Assembly: GCA_020721875.1 (NCBI GenBank)
Contig: DYLX01000001.1
Span: forward strand, 194,867 to 258,866
Origin: Leptospira biflexa
GTDB taxonomy: Bacteria > Spirochaetota > Spirochaetia > Treponematales > Rectinemataceae
Length of the DNA stretch: 64,000 bases
Direction of reading: 5' to 3'
Shown here: piece by piece, positions 38,713 to 48,218 of the stretch
Layout: the number at the start of each line of letters is the position of its first letter
Position numbering within the stretch: position 1 is the stretch's first letter
Made by a program: the position numbers and the translations under genes
Notes under the pieces: model-generated
Seen by the model: the letters and a program-made list of their open reading frames with translations, nothing else
Database searches by the model: none
Told to the model about the DNA's origin: nothing

Positions 38713-39605
38713 AAGGCCTTCGCTCCAAAATGATTCTTGAGCCGGGCGTAGTTATCGACTCCCGTGCAGTGGCAACATCCAAGCCGCGCGATCCGCTCGT
38801 CCTCGAGCTTCTGCGCGACACGCTCCGCAAGCTCGTCGCTCGCGTTGCTCAAGTGAAATCCACCAAGGACAAGGCGGAACTGTGGTGCTGTAGCTATTAC
38901 AGCGCTCGCGACATTCGGGGCGTTTGGGTGAGCCGCGGCAGCGACAGCCGCCGCGGGAATTGTGCCAGCGGAATACCGCGTTTTTTCACTTAAGGTCGCC
39001 ACCGGAAAGAACGCCTGGCGGGCCGACTCCAGAATATTCGTAATGCCCCGGTGTGAACAACCGCTGATTACCGCGAGCCCACCCTCCAGTTCGATCGCGA
39101 GGAACTGCTCGTCTTCAAACCTGTCGGCGATTAGAGTCGCATCCGAGTTTTCCTCGCGCACAAAAAGATTCTCAAAGTGCGTATCCCAGGGATTCGAAAT
39201 TGGAATGTCGGTAACGATATGAACACCAGACGCAATTTCGGTTCCAGCATCGAGTTCGATCAATCGACCATCATAGAGAGTGGCATCGTAGGAGGCACCG
39301 ATAAATCTGCCATCTTTGTTGAATTTTTTATTGAAGAAACCGCGCTTGACGTAAATGTGTGCCTTGGAATTGGCGTGGCAAAAGTGTTCAAGCCCTCCAG
39401 CGTGATCGTAGTGCCCATGGCTCAGCACCAACATATCCACACTGGCTATATCGATGCCGAGCGTCTCCGCGTTGCGGAGAAATCTGTCGCTCTGACCTGT
39501 ATCGAAGAGGATGCGATTCCCTTCGTGCTCGATATAGATAGACAGACCATGCTCCGCGGTGAGTTTCCCATAGACAAGATTCTCAACCAGTGTGACGAGT
39601 CGCAT
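38679..39605 (-). CDS. Metallo-beta-lactamase-fold hydrolase
   Basis: LVLSHGHYDHAGGLEHF, VISGCSHRGITNIL, LGGFHLSNAS, CCHCTG. Confidence 0.88.
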   Translation of the reverse strand: MRLVTLVENLVYGKLTAEHGLSIYIEHEGNRILFDTGQSDRFLRNAETLGIDIASVDMLVLSHGHYDHAGGLEHFCHANSKAHIYVKRGFFNKKFNKDGRFIGASYDATLYDGRLIELDAGTEIASGVHIVTDIPISNPWDTHFENLFVREENSDATLIADRFEDEQFLAIELEGGLAVISGCSHRGITNILESARQAFFPVATLSEKTRYSAGTIPAAAVAAAAHPNAPNVASAVIATAPQFRLVLGGFHLSNASDELAERVAQKLEDERIARLGCCHCTGVDNYARLKNHFGAKAFYAWTGTDITI

Positions 39606-39644
39606 TTCAGCCCCCTTGAGAAAAACGTCGACGATTGTATCAGC

Positions 39645-40571
39645 CTAACGCGAAGAGTGTGCCGCGCCAAGTATGCTGTTGAGATTTTTTGTCACGAGAT
39701 CGCCCAACGCGTCGACGTTCATTGTAAGAATCGAGGCGGCGAACTCGTAGGTTCGGAGAATATCTTGAGGGCTCGAAGGAGTGCCGCGCCGAGGCATTGG
39801 ATTCATGTAGGGCGCGTCCGTCTCTAAAAGCAGTCTATCTGGTGGCACCAAGGATAGTGCCGATCGAAGCATATCCGATTTTTTATACGTGATATTGCCT
39901 GCAAAAGATATGTAGCAACCAGCGCGAAGAAATGTCTCGACTTCGGAGGGGCCGTAGCCGAAGCAGTGAATGACGACGGGAATTCGCGCGGCGACGGGCG
40001 ACACTACGCGGAGCGTATCAGCGAAGGCGTCACGCGAGTGTACGATGAGGGGTAAGCCGAGCGCCTGCGCGCGTTCGGCCTGGGCAGAAAAAAGCGCGAT
40101 CTGGTCGCGCTCTGGTGCGTCCATATGGTGGTAATCGAGGCCGCACTCGCCGAGCGCGTCGACCCCTGATGCGAGGTCCCGATCGAGCGCTTCGAGAGCA
40201 GGCTGGGGCGCGGCGAGCGCTTCCTTCCCCGGCCAGATTCCTGCCGCCCACTTTACAGGAATGGCGGAAAGAGGCAGGCGCCCCGCGTGCGCCGCTACTT
40301 CCACTACGGACTTGCGCTGTGCGAGGTCGCCGCCGTCTACTCCGATATCGAGAATGAGCGCGGGGCGCCGCGCCACCCTTGTGGCGTGGCCCTGGTCTTC
40401 TACGTGTGCAAAGGAGTGCGAAGAGGAGTGTCCACTACTCGTGTCGACACCCTTGACTGCATGGTGCACATCGTCAATGTAGCGCGCGAGAATCTCCGTG
40501 AGTGCGCTCTTACCGAGTCGCGCAGCGACCAACTCAAGGTGTGCGTGGCTGTCGGTGTAGACCGAGCTCAT
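39645..40571 (-). CDS. TatD-family metal-dependent DNase
   Basis: [63 protein letters not shown]. Confidence 0.9.
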   Translation of the reverse strand: MSSVYTDSHAHLELVAARLGKSALTEILARYIDDVHHAVKGVDTSSGHSSSHSFAHVEDQGHATRVARRPALILDIGVDGGDLAQRKSVVEVAAHAGRLPLSAIPVKWAAGIWPGKEALAAPQPALEALDRDLASGVDALGECGLDYHHMDAPERDQIALFSAQAERAQALGLPLIVHSRDAFADTLRVVSPVAARIPVVIHCFGYGPSEVETFLRAGCYISFAGNITYKKSDMLRSALSLVPPDRLLLETDAPYMNPMPRRGTPSSPQDILRTYEFAASILTMNVDALGDLVTKNLNSILGAAHSSR

Positions 40572-43162
40572 GCGGCGCGCTCGGCTTCGATCTCAAGGTG
40601 ATCCATCGAGAGCTTCACGCGTATGGTGTCGCCCTCGAGGATTTCTCCCGCCAAGAGCTTTTTTGCGATGGGATTCTCGAGGAGGTTCTGAATTGCCCTC
40701 TTAAGCGGTCGCGCGCCAAATTGCTCATTGAAGCCTTCTTTTGCAATAAGGTCGACTGCCTCGCTGTCCATCTTAAGCGTAATGTTACGGGCAGTAAGCC
40801 TACTTGAGAGCTCGGCGATTCGCAGATCCGCGATTTTGCGGATCATCGATGCATCCAAGCGGTTGAATGTCACTATCTCATCGATGCGGTTCAGGAATTC
40901 GGGCTTAAAGTAGTCCTTAAGAAGGCCGTCGATACGCGCGCGGATCTCGTCACCGCTCTTGAGACTGAGAATGAGCTCGGAGCCGATATTGCTCGTCATG
41001 ATGATGATTGTGTTGCGGAAGTCTACCACTCTTCCCTGCCCGTCGGTGAGCCTGCCGTCGTCGAGCATCTGAAGGAGGACATTGAAAACTTCGGGGTGAG
41101 CTTTCTCGACTTCGTCGAAGAGCACCACCGAGTAGGGGCGCCGCCGCACCGCTTCGGTGAGCTGGCCGCCCTCTTCGTAACCGACATAGCCAGGAGGCGC
41201 ACCAATAAGCCTCGAGACCGAATGCTTCTCCATATACTCGCTCATGTCGATACGGGTGAGGGCGCGCTCGTCATTAAAGAGAAACTCGGCGAGCGCCTTT
41301 GCGAGTTCGGTTTTCCCCACACCGGTCGGCCCGAGGAAGAGGAAAGATCCCAGCGGTCGACGTGGGTCGGAGAGCCCTGCCCTGTTGCGGCGGATGGCAT
41401 CCGATACCACCCGGAGGGCATTTTCCTGGCCCACGACACGCTTCGCGAGTTGGTTTTCGAGCTCGACGTATTTCTGAATCTCGCTTGAGAGCATCTTTGA
41501 TACGGGGATGCCGGTCCAGAGCGAGACTACACGCGCGATATCCTCGTCGGATACTTCTTCGCGGAGGAGTCGAGCAGCACCCTTCGCGGCTTGGGCGTTC
41601 TGTGCCTTCTTCGTAGCCTCGTTCAGCTTCGCCTGGGCTTCGACGAGTTTGCCGTACTTGATCTCGGATGCTTTGGCGAGCTGCCCGTCGCGAATGAGCT
41701 GATCGACCTGGGCCTTGTACTCCTCGATATGCTGCTTGAGCACACGTATTTCTTCGATCGCCGCCTTTTCCTTCTGCCAGCGGGCGACCATCTCGTCGCG
41801 CTTCTCATTGAGGTCAGCGATCTCCTTTTCGAGTTTCTCGCGCCTCTCGATTGACCCCGGATCGGTCTCCTTCTTGAGTGCATCGGCCTCCATTTTGAGC
41901 TGGATGAGCTTACGCTGCGCCTGATCGAGCTCGGTTGGCTGGCTCTCGATCTCCATCTTGAGCCGGGACGCCGCCTCGTCGACGAGGTCGATTGCCTTGT
42001 CGGGTAAAAAGCGTGAAGTGATATAGCGATCCGAGAGCACTGCCGCGGAGATCAGGGCATCGTCGCGAATGCGCACTCCATGATGGACTTCGTAGCGGTC
42101 TTTGAGACCTCGTAGAATCGCGATGGTGTCCTCAACGCTGGGGGGCGCGCAGAACACGGGTTGAAAACGGCGCTCGAGCGCGGCGTCCTTCTCGATGTGC
42201 TTGCGATACTCGTCGAGCGTCGTTGCGCCTATTGCACGCAGCTCGCCACGCGCGAGGGCAGGTTTGAGAAGGTTGGAGGCGTCCATCGAGCCCTCGGCTG
42301 CGCCTGCGCCCACAAGGGTGTGGAGTTCGTCGATAAAGAGAATAATCCGCCCCTCGGCCTTCTCGATTTCGGTGATGACCGCCTTGAGGCGCTCCTCAAA
42401 TTCGCCCCGAAACTTGCTCCCCGCAACGAGAGCGCCGAGGTCGAGGGCAAGGAGTTTTTTCTCTTTCAGACTGTCGGGAACATCGCCCGAGACGATGCGC
42501 TGAGCGAGACCCTCGACAATGGCGGTTTTCCCGACTCCTGGCTCGCCAATGAGCACGGGATTGTTTTTGGTCCGGCGCGAAAGCACCTGCATAACGCGAC
42601 GGATCTCCTCATCGCGCCCAATCACCGGATCGAGTTTCGAGCTCTTAGCGAGGGCAGTGAGATTGCGCGTATACTTTTCCAGAACTTGGTACTTCTCTTC
42701 CGCATTCTCATCGGAGGCTGATTGCGAGCCCCGGATAGACTTGAGCACCGAGAGGATGCCGTCGCGCGTAACGCCAGTCGATTTCAAGAGCGAAGCGACT
42801 CGTGATTCCACCGACGTCATCGCCATAAAGAGGTGTTCACTCGCGACGAATTCGTCTTTCATAGCCTTCGACTCAGCGTCGGCTTTCGCGATGATCTTCT
42901 GCATCGCGGGAGAGAAGTAGGTTTGTGCCGCCTCTCCATAGGCCTTCGGCAAATTCTTCATGAGGTCGGTGTTGCCGCGCTCAAGGCGGGCGCGATCGAT
43001 GCCCAGCTGCTCGAGGATAGAGGGTACAAGGCCCCCCTCTTGGTCGAGCAAGGCGGTCAGGAGGTGCTCTGGCTCGACGGCGCTGTGATCATTCTTCTGT
43101 GCCACAGAGGCTGCATCGCGCAGCGCTTCCTGTGCCTTTAGGGTGAATTCTTCATAGTTCAT
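40568..43162 (-). CDS. clpB: Disaggregase ClpB
   Basis: Clp_N repeats, [38 protein letters not shown], long middle coiled coil, C-terminal D2 domain. Confidence 0.96.
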   Translation of the reverse strand: MNYEEFTLKAQEALRDAASVAQKNDHSAVEPEHLLTALLDQEGGLVPSILEQLGIDRARLERGNTDLMKNLPKAYGEAAQTYFSPAMQKIIAKADAESKAMKDEFVASEHLFMAMTSVESRVASLLKSTGVTRDGILSVLKSIRGSQSASDENAEEKYQVLEKYTRNLTALAKSSKLDPVIGRDEEIRRVMQVLSRRTKNNPVLIGEPGVGKTAIVEGLAQRIVSGDVPDSLKEKKLLALDLGALVAGSKFRGEFEERLKAVITEIEKAEGRIILFIDELHTLVGAGAAEGSMDASNLLKPALARGELRAIGATTLDEYRKHIEKDAALERRFQPVFCAPPSVEDTIAILRGLKDRYEVHHGVRIRDDALISAAVLSDRYITSRFLPDKAIDLVDEAASRLKMEIESQPTELDQAQRKLIQLKMEADALKKETDPGSIERREKLEKEIADLNEKRDEMVARWQKEKAAIEEIRVLKQHIEEYKAQVDQLIRDGQLAKASEIKYGKLVEAQAKLNEATKKAQNAQAAKGAARLLREEVSDEDIARVVSLWTGIPVSKMLSSEIQKYVELENQLAKRVVGQENALRVVSDAIRRNRAGLSDPRRPLGSFLFLGPTGVGKTELAKALAEFLFNDERALTRIDMSEYMEKHSVSRLIGAPPGYVGYEEGGQLTEAVRRRPYSVVLFDEVEKAHPEVFNVLLQMLDDGRLTDGQGRVVDFRNTIIIMTSNIGSELILSLKSGDEIRARIDGLLKDYFKPEFLNRIDEIVTFNRLDASMIRKIADLRIAELSSRLTARNITLKMDSEAVDLIAKEGFNEQFGARPLKRAIQNLLENPIAKKLLAGEILEGDTIRVKLSMDHLEIEAERAA

Positions 43163-43288
43163 AGGGTTGATTTCCTTTAAGATAGAGCGTTATGTTCATG
43201 ACAAAGTATACAAATTCAGACAAGGTTGTGGCAAATTTTGACAGTTGGGAGCTTTCCTCGGATGTCGGCTTTTTGATAGATTTTCCAG

Positions 43289-43552
43289 ATGAGCAACGAA
43301 ACCAGTATGGGAGAAAATAACTCCTTCTCCGCGCACATTCCAGAAGGATTCCGCGCGATAGTCATGTATGGATTGAGTAAAAAGGAAGCCCTCGAAGTAA
43401 TGAAGGCAGTCAAGGCGCTGCCGGAGATGGGGGACACTGCCTTTGCGATGACCACCGACACGAATATGGAGTGGCCGCTCAGCCGTCTCGTCTTCGAACT
43501 CAGCGAGGAACACAGGGCAATGAAGGGGTGGAAACCGAAGAGCGCCGAATAA
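43289..43552 (+). CDS. DUF3783-like small protein
   Basis: FRAIVMYGLSKKEALEVMKAVKALPEMGDTAFAMTTDTNMEWPLSRLVFELSEEHRAMKGW. Confidence 0.75.
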   Translation: MSNETSMGENNSFSAHIPEGFRAIVMYGLSKKEALEVMKAVKALPEMGDTAFAMTTDTNMEWPLSRLVFELSEEHRAMKGWKPKSAE

Positions 43553-43663
43553 GCGCGAAAACTACATTTCTCCGCGAGAAGGTATGGATTGCTCGATTCA
43601 CATTCTCGAATGGCGAATGGTGCTTCGCCACACACCAACGCCATTCGCCGCGTTTCGAGTGAG

Positions 43664-44140
43664 TTACTCTTCTTCGAAGTCGGGAATTTTCTCTTTCAAC
43701 GAGTGCATAAAATCCTCACCGGCCACACCTTGTCTCAGCGCAATAAAGACGACATTGTCCCGGCCCGAGATCGTGCCGATCACTTCATCGAACCCCATAT
43801 TGTCGATCGCGAGCGCCACCGAGTCAGAGTGGCCTGAGAAAGTGCGCACTACTACAAGGCTCTGATTCCAGTCGATCGAGACATATCCTCTCAAGAAATC
43901 CTGAATATAGTGTCGCTCGGACTCCCTGCGCTCTTCTTCCGAAGGAATTGAATAATAATAGCCGGAGCGTCCGTCCGAGAGTTTGCCGACTTTTAAAAAT
44001 TTAAGGTCTCGGGATAGTGTCGCCTGCGTTACCGAATAACCTCGGTCTTCGAGAAATTGTAAAAGCTTTTCCTGCGAATCTACTCTATTTTCCTTGATAA
44101 TGGCCTTGATTGTTTTTAGCCGCTCGGCACGTTCTTTCAT
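43664..44140 (-). CDS. argR: Arginine repressor
   Basis: LKTIKAIIKENRVDSQEKLLQFLEDRGYSVTQATLSRDLKFLKVGK; C-terminal VALAIDNMGFDEVIGTISGRDNVVFIAL. Confidence 0.93.
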   Translation of the reverse strand: MKERAERLKTIKAIIKENRVDSQEKLLQFLEDRGYSVTQATLSRDLKFLKVGKLSDGRSGYYYSIPSEEERRESERHYIQDFLRGYVSIDWNQSLVVVRTFSGHSDSVALAIDNMGFDEVIGTISGRDNVVFIALRQGVAGEDFMHSLKEKIPDFEEE

Positions 44141-44256
44141 AGTTTCTCCATAGGCCGTCGCGTATTTTCAAGGCGCTCCACGACAGGAAGCGCGCGATTG
44201 TCTTTAGCCCATTTTATGTCGCGAAGAGAAATTCATTGACGGCAATCACATATTAT

Positions 44257-44270
44257 TGCATTAAAATTCA
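44257..44270. promoter_or_regulatory. ARG-box-like operator
   Basis: TGCAT-TAAA-ATTCA, near-palindrome resembling TGAAT-N4-ATTCA, upstream of argR. Confidence 0.5.
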
Positions 44271-44287
44271 AAATTGGCAAGGAAAGG

Positions 44288-44331
44288 ATGGTGCGTCCAT
44301 GGTGCGTTCATGGTGGATTCATAGTGGGTCC
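44288..44331. repeat. 4 x 11-bp tandem repeat
   Basis: ATGGTGCGTCC / ATGGTGCGTTC / ATGGTGGATTC / ATAGTGGGTCC. Confidence 0.85.
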
Positions 44332-44362
44332 ATCGCGCTGAAAGCGATGAATCGCCGCGGCA

Positions 44363-44410
44363 TTGTCATTCATTGGTTAAAAATTTATAGTAGTCGCCGA
44401 TGAATGACAA
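44363..44410. repeat. 11-bp perfect inverted repeat (up to 15 bp with GU) overlapping a start codon
   Basis: TTGTCATTCAT (44363-44373) / ATGAATGACAA (44400-44410); right arm begins at the ATG of the radical SAM gene. Confidence 0.9.
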
Positions 44411-45413
44411 CGATTTCTCCTACGGAGACGCGCGCGGCTTGCCCTACCGCGCAACTTCGTTTTGGCTCTCGCTCGCGGGCGAGGATGTTGAAGATTGCGC
44501 AAGAGACGAGCGCGGAGTACCCAGGAACCCTCTGCTCGCTCAAGCCCTGCCCTCGCCCGCCGAAGCGCGCGTCGCACCCTGCGAGCTCAGCGATCCGCTC
44601 GGCGAGGCCTCGCACACTATCGGCAACCGAACCGTGCGTCAATACCGCTCTCGGGTGCTCGTACGAGCCACCGGCGAATGTTTCCTCTTCTGCCGCCACT
44701 GCTACCGCCGCGCGCTTCTGCCCTCCGAGCGAACATTCATTTCAGACAAAGCGATGCGCGATCTCACCGAGATTCTGCGCGCGCACGAGGAAGTTCGCGA
44801 GGTACTCATCTCGGGGGGAGATCCGCTCACCGCGAGCGACGAACAACTGCGGCGGCTCATCGACGCAGTGCGCGCCGTTCCGCGCCGCATACTTATCCGC
44901 CTTTGCACGCGCGCTCCTGTGGTGCAGCCTCGGCGAGTCACCAATGAGCTCGTCGAACTGCTCGCTGCGTCGCGCCCTATTCATGTCATCCTTCAGATAA
45001 ACCATCCAAAAGAGCTCAGCGAGACGTTCCTCGTACGTGCCGAGTCGCTCGCGAAAGCTGGAATTCCCCTCCATAGTCAGAGCGTGCTTTTAAGAGGCAT
45101 CAATGACGAGGTCTCGACACTCGTCGAACTTTTTTCGTCACTGAGTATCAATGGCATTCAGCCGTACTACCTCTTCCAGGGCGACCTCGCGCAGGGGACA
45201 TCGCACTTTCGCGTACCCCTCTCGCGCGGGCTCGAGCTTTATTCCGCGCTGCGCAGAGAGCTCTCGGGCCTCGAATTGCCACGCTACGCGGTAGATGCAC
45301 CAGGTGGGGGCGGTAAAGTCTATCTGCCGGAAGGAATTGTTGAACGCCGTGGCGATTTGTGGATTCTCAGGGCGCCCGATGGCTCACTGCACGAATACCC
45401 CGAAGAGTCGTAG
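44400..45413 (+). CDS. KamA-family radical SAM enzyme (EpmB-like lysine 2,3-aminomutase)
   Basis: RVLVRATGECFLFCRHCYRR (CX3CX2C), EVLISGGDPLTASDEQL, INHPKELSETF, LLRGINDEV, YYLFQGDLAQGTSHFRV. Confidence 0.9.
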   Translation: MNDNDFSYGDARGLPYRATSFWLSLAGEDVEDCARDERGVPRNPLLAQALPSPAEARVAPCELSDPLGEASHTIGNRTVRQYRSRVLVRATGECFLFCRHCYRRALLPSERTFISDKAMRDLTEILRAHEEVREVLISGGDPLTASDEQLRRLIDAVRAVPRRILIRLCTRAPVVQPRRVTNELVELLAASRPIHVILQINHPKELSETFLVRAESLAKAGIPLHSQSVLLRGINDEVSTLVELFSSLSINGIQPYYLFQGDLAQGTSHFRVPLSRGLELYSALRRELSGLELPRYAVDAPGGGGKVYLPEGIVERRGDLWILRAPDGSLHEYPEES

Positions 45414-45524
45414 TGGAGAGGGCTCTTGGCTTCAAGTACCCGATCAAAGTTAGATAGATATGGCTAATGACATCCGAGCGCACACAGCCTGTCGCTGCGG
45501 GCACACTCTCGGGGGAAACCACTC

Positions 45525-46484
45525 TCACAGACGAACGTCCTCCAACATTCTAAGCTGCTCGAGACCGACATTGCCTCCAGATATTAAAAAGCAGACTTTA
45601 TCTTTGGGTTGTACTGAAATAAGTCTTTGAAGCACGGCTCCAATGCCGATGCAAGCCGATGGCTCGGCGAGAAGCTTGCCCTCGGTGAGGAGAAGCCTCA
45701 TGCCTTTGAGCAGAAACTCATCCTCCACGGCGGCAAAACCGTCGGTATTGGCCGCCACGTAGGGAAAGCAGATTTCGCCGGGGGTCTGAGCTACGAGCGC
45801 ATCGGCAATCGACTTTTTCTGCTCGACAGTGACAGGTAACCCTGCTGCAAGGCTTGCGTGGTACCGTGGAAGCGCAGCAGGCTCGGCACCGTAGACTCGC
45901 ATTCGTGGTGAGACTGCCTTGATCGCGGTGGCGACACCGCCGAGGAGCCCCCCTCCGCTCACAGGAACGACGATCGCGTCGAGATCGGCGCACTGCTCGA
46001 TCACCTCGAGGCCGATCGTTCCCTGACCAGCCATAATGTCCTCATCGTTGAAGGGAGGCACCATGGTTGCGCCGCGCTCGGCGCACACTTGATCGGCGAT
46101 TCGAAAGCGCTCCGAAGTTTCGCACTGTAGAACCTCGGCGCCGAGCGCTCGTATGGCGTCGACTTTCACATGCGGCGAGGTGCGAGGCATGACAATGGTC
46201 GCCTTGGCCTCGAGTAGTTTCGCAGCGTAGGCAATGCCTCGCCCGTGGTTCCCCGAGGAGGCGGCTACGATGCCGCGCGCGAGCTGCGCGGGCGTTAAGC
46301 TGAGCGCCTTGTTCATGGCACCTCGCAGTTTGAAGGCGCCGGTGATCTGCATGCACTCGGCCTTTGCGTAGACCTGGCAGCCGAGGTAGGAATCCAGGTT
46401 GTGTAGGCGTAAAAGGGGCGTGGTGACAATATAGGGCGCGATGCGCTCGCGCGCGGCATGTATGGTTTCGATATTCAGAGCCAC
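45525..46484 (-). CDS. PLP-dependent threonine/serine dehydratase
   Basis: KAECMQITGAFKLRGAMNKA, ASSGNHGRGIAYAAKLL, VPVSGGGLLGGVATAIK. Confidence 0.9.
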   Translation of the reverse strand: MALNIETIHAARERIAPYIVTTPLLRLHNLDSYLGCQVYAKAECMQITGAFKLRGAMNKALSLTPAQLARGIVAASSGNHGRGIAYAAKLLEAKATIVMPRTSPHVKVDAIRALGAEVLQCETSERFRIADQVCAERGATMVPPFNDEDIMAGQGTIGLEVIEQCADLDAIVVPVSGGGLLGGVATAIKAVSPRMRVYGAEPAALPRYHASLAAGLPVTVEQKKSIADALVAQTPGEICFPYVAANTDGFAAVEDEFLLKGMRLLLTEGKLLAEPSACIGIGAVLQRLISVQPKDKVCFLISGGNVGLEQLRMLEDVRL

Positions 46485-46646
46485 GGTGAATTTCTCCTTT
46501 GCATGCTTCTAGGCGCGGTGCCGGCGGATTGGTCTGCACAGGGCAGCACGCCGCCTGTGAGCCAGTGCGGCGCGGCGCGGTGCTGCACGGTGTCGCACTG
46601 TGCCGCGCTTCACTGAGATGCTTACCTATGCCTTCGCGCGCCGTCC

Positions 46647-48218
46647 TCACTCCCACTCGATCGTTGCAGGCGGCTTGGACGATACATCGTATACCACGCG
46701 GCCAATCTGCGGAACACGGTTTGTGATCGCGGCGGAGATCTCGAAGAGATCTTTCATGTCGAAGGCAAAGGGTTGAGCAGTCATGCCATCCTCGCTCTGA
46801 ATGGCACGAAGGGCGAGCACATACTTATAGGCGCGCTCATCGCCCGTGACACCCACCGAGCGCACAGGCAGAAGCACGCAGAAAGCCTGCCAAATCCGGT
46901 CGTAGAGTTTTCGCGCACGCAGCTCCTCGATGAAGATGCTGTCGGCGTCGCGGAGGATATCACACTTCTCCTTGGTGACATCGCCGAGAATGCGCACACC
47001 AAGGCCTGGACCCGGAAAGGGGTGTCGCCCCACAATCTCTTCGGGTAGCCCGAGCACACGGCCGAGCGCGCGGACTTCGTCCTTGTAGAGCCTGTCGAGG
47101 GGCTCGATAACTCTCCCTTCGGCGCGCTTTTTCTCGATAAGGGGGCTGCGCACATTGTGGTGACTCTTGATGACTTGCGCTTTGTTGCCGACACCCTTGC
47201 CGGACTCTATGAGGTCGGTGTAGAGCGTGCCTTGGGCTAGAAAGGCGTTGGGAATACCGAGGCGTTCGACAGCAGTCTGCTGCACCTTAATGAACATGTC
47301 GCCGATGATATGGCGCTTCTTCTCTGGGTCGCTCTCGCCCGCGAGCACGCCTAGAAACTGAGCCTCTGCGTCAACCGCCTCGAGGTGGCGCGCTCCCAAT
47401 TTCGAGAGATTGCGCATGACCTCATCGTTTTCAGCCTTGCGCATAAGGCCCGTATCGATATAGAGAAGATAGACTTGCTCCGGGTTGAGGCTTCTGAGAA
47501 GAAAGGCTCCTGCCACTGTCGAATCGACGCCGCCTGAGATGAGGAGCAGCACGGGCTCCGCGCCGACACGTGCACGTAGGAGCTTCGCTTCTTCTTCGAG
47601 ATACGCCTCGATCGACCAGCCAGGTTTCGCGCCACATATATCAAAGACAAAACGCGAGAGGATATCCATGCCATGCTCACAGTGACTCACCTCTGGATGA
47701 AATTGGAGACCGAACCAGGGCTTGTGCTCATGCGCAAGCACCGCGGGTACACCGCGGTCAGACACACCGATGATCTTCCAGCCCTCGCCCGGCGCCACAA
47801 TACTGTCGCCATGGCTCATCCAGCTCGAGAAGCGCTCAGGAAGACCATTGGAAAAGGACGCCCACGCAGGGTTCGCGCGAGCCTCCGGCAGAAAGCGCAC
47901 CGGCATTGAGCCGTATTCTCTCGTGTCGCAGCGCTCGACGTTTCCTCCGGAGTGAAGCGTGAGCCACTGGATGCCATAGCAGACTGCGAGAAGCGGGAGC
48001 CCCGTCTCAAGCATGGACTGGTTCGGCGCGGGCGCACCTTCCTGGTACGCACTATAGGGCGAGCCCGACAGCACTATCCCTTTACAGTCTCTCAAGAGCT
48101 CTGGTTCAACCGCACGTTCTCCGGCGACAATTTCTGAGTACACCCCAAGTTCGCGGATACGCCTCCCGATGAGCTGCGTGTACTGACTCCCAAAATCGAG
48201 GATAATTATTTTATCCAT
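46647..48218 (-). CDS. guaA: GMP synthase (glutamine-hydrolysing)
   Basis: ILDFGSQYTQLIGRRIRELGVYSE, AVCYGIQW, LLISGGVDSTVAGAFL, RHPFPGPGLGVRILG, NRVPQIGRVVYDVSSKPPATIEWE. Confidence 0.97.
   Translation of the reverse strand: MDKIIILDFGSQYTQLIGRRIRELGVYSEIVAGERAVEPELLRDCKGIVLSGSPYSAYQEGAPAPNQSMLETGLPLLAVCYGIQWLTLHSGGNVERCDTREYGSMPVRFLPEARANPAWASFSNGLPERFSSWMSHGDSIVAPGEGWKIIGVSDRGVPAVLAHEHKPWFGLQFHPEVSHCEHGMDILSRFVFDICGAKPGWSIEAYLEEEAKLLRARVGAEPVLLLISGGVDSTVAGAFLLRSLNPEQVYLLYIDTGLMRKAENDEVMRNLSKLGARHLEAVDAEAQFLGVLAGESDPEKKRHIIGDMFIKVQQTAVERLGIPNAFLAQGTLYTDLIESGKGVGNKAQVIKSHHNVRSPLIEKKRAEGRVIEPLDRLYKDEVRALGRVLGLPEEIVGRHPFPGPGLGVRILGDVTKEKCDILRDADSIFIEELRARKLYDRIWQAFCVLLPVRSVGVTGDERAYKYVLALRAIQSEDGMTAQPFAFDMKDLFEISAAITNRVPQIGRVVYDVSSKPPATIEWE

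Noticed and set aside
43163-43288. CIRCE/HrcA operator upstream of clpB
   Set aside because: No TTAGCACTC-N9-GAGTGCTAA-like palindrome found.
46499-46726. 75-aa plus ORF in the dehydratase/guaA spacer
   Set aside because: Sits on GC-rich inverted repeats and overlaps the guaA C-terminus antisense; no SD support.
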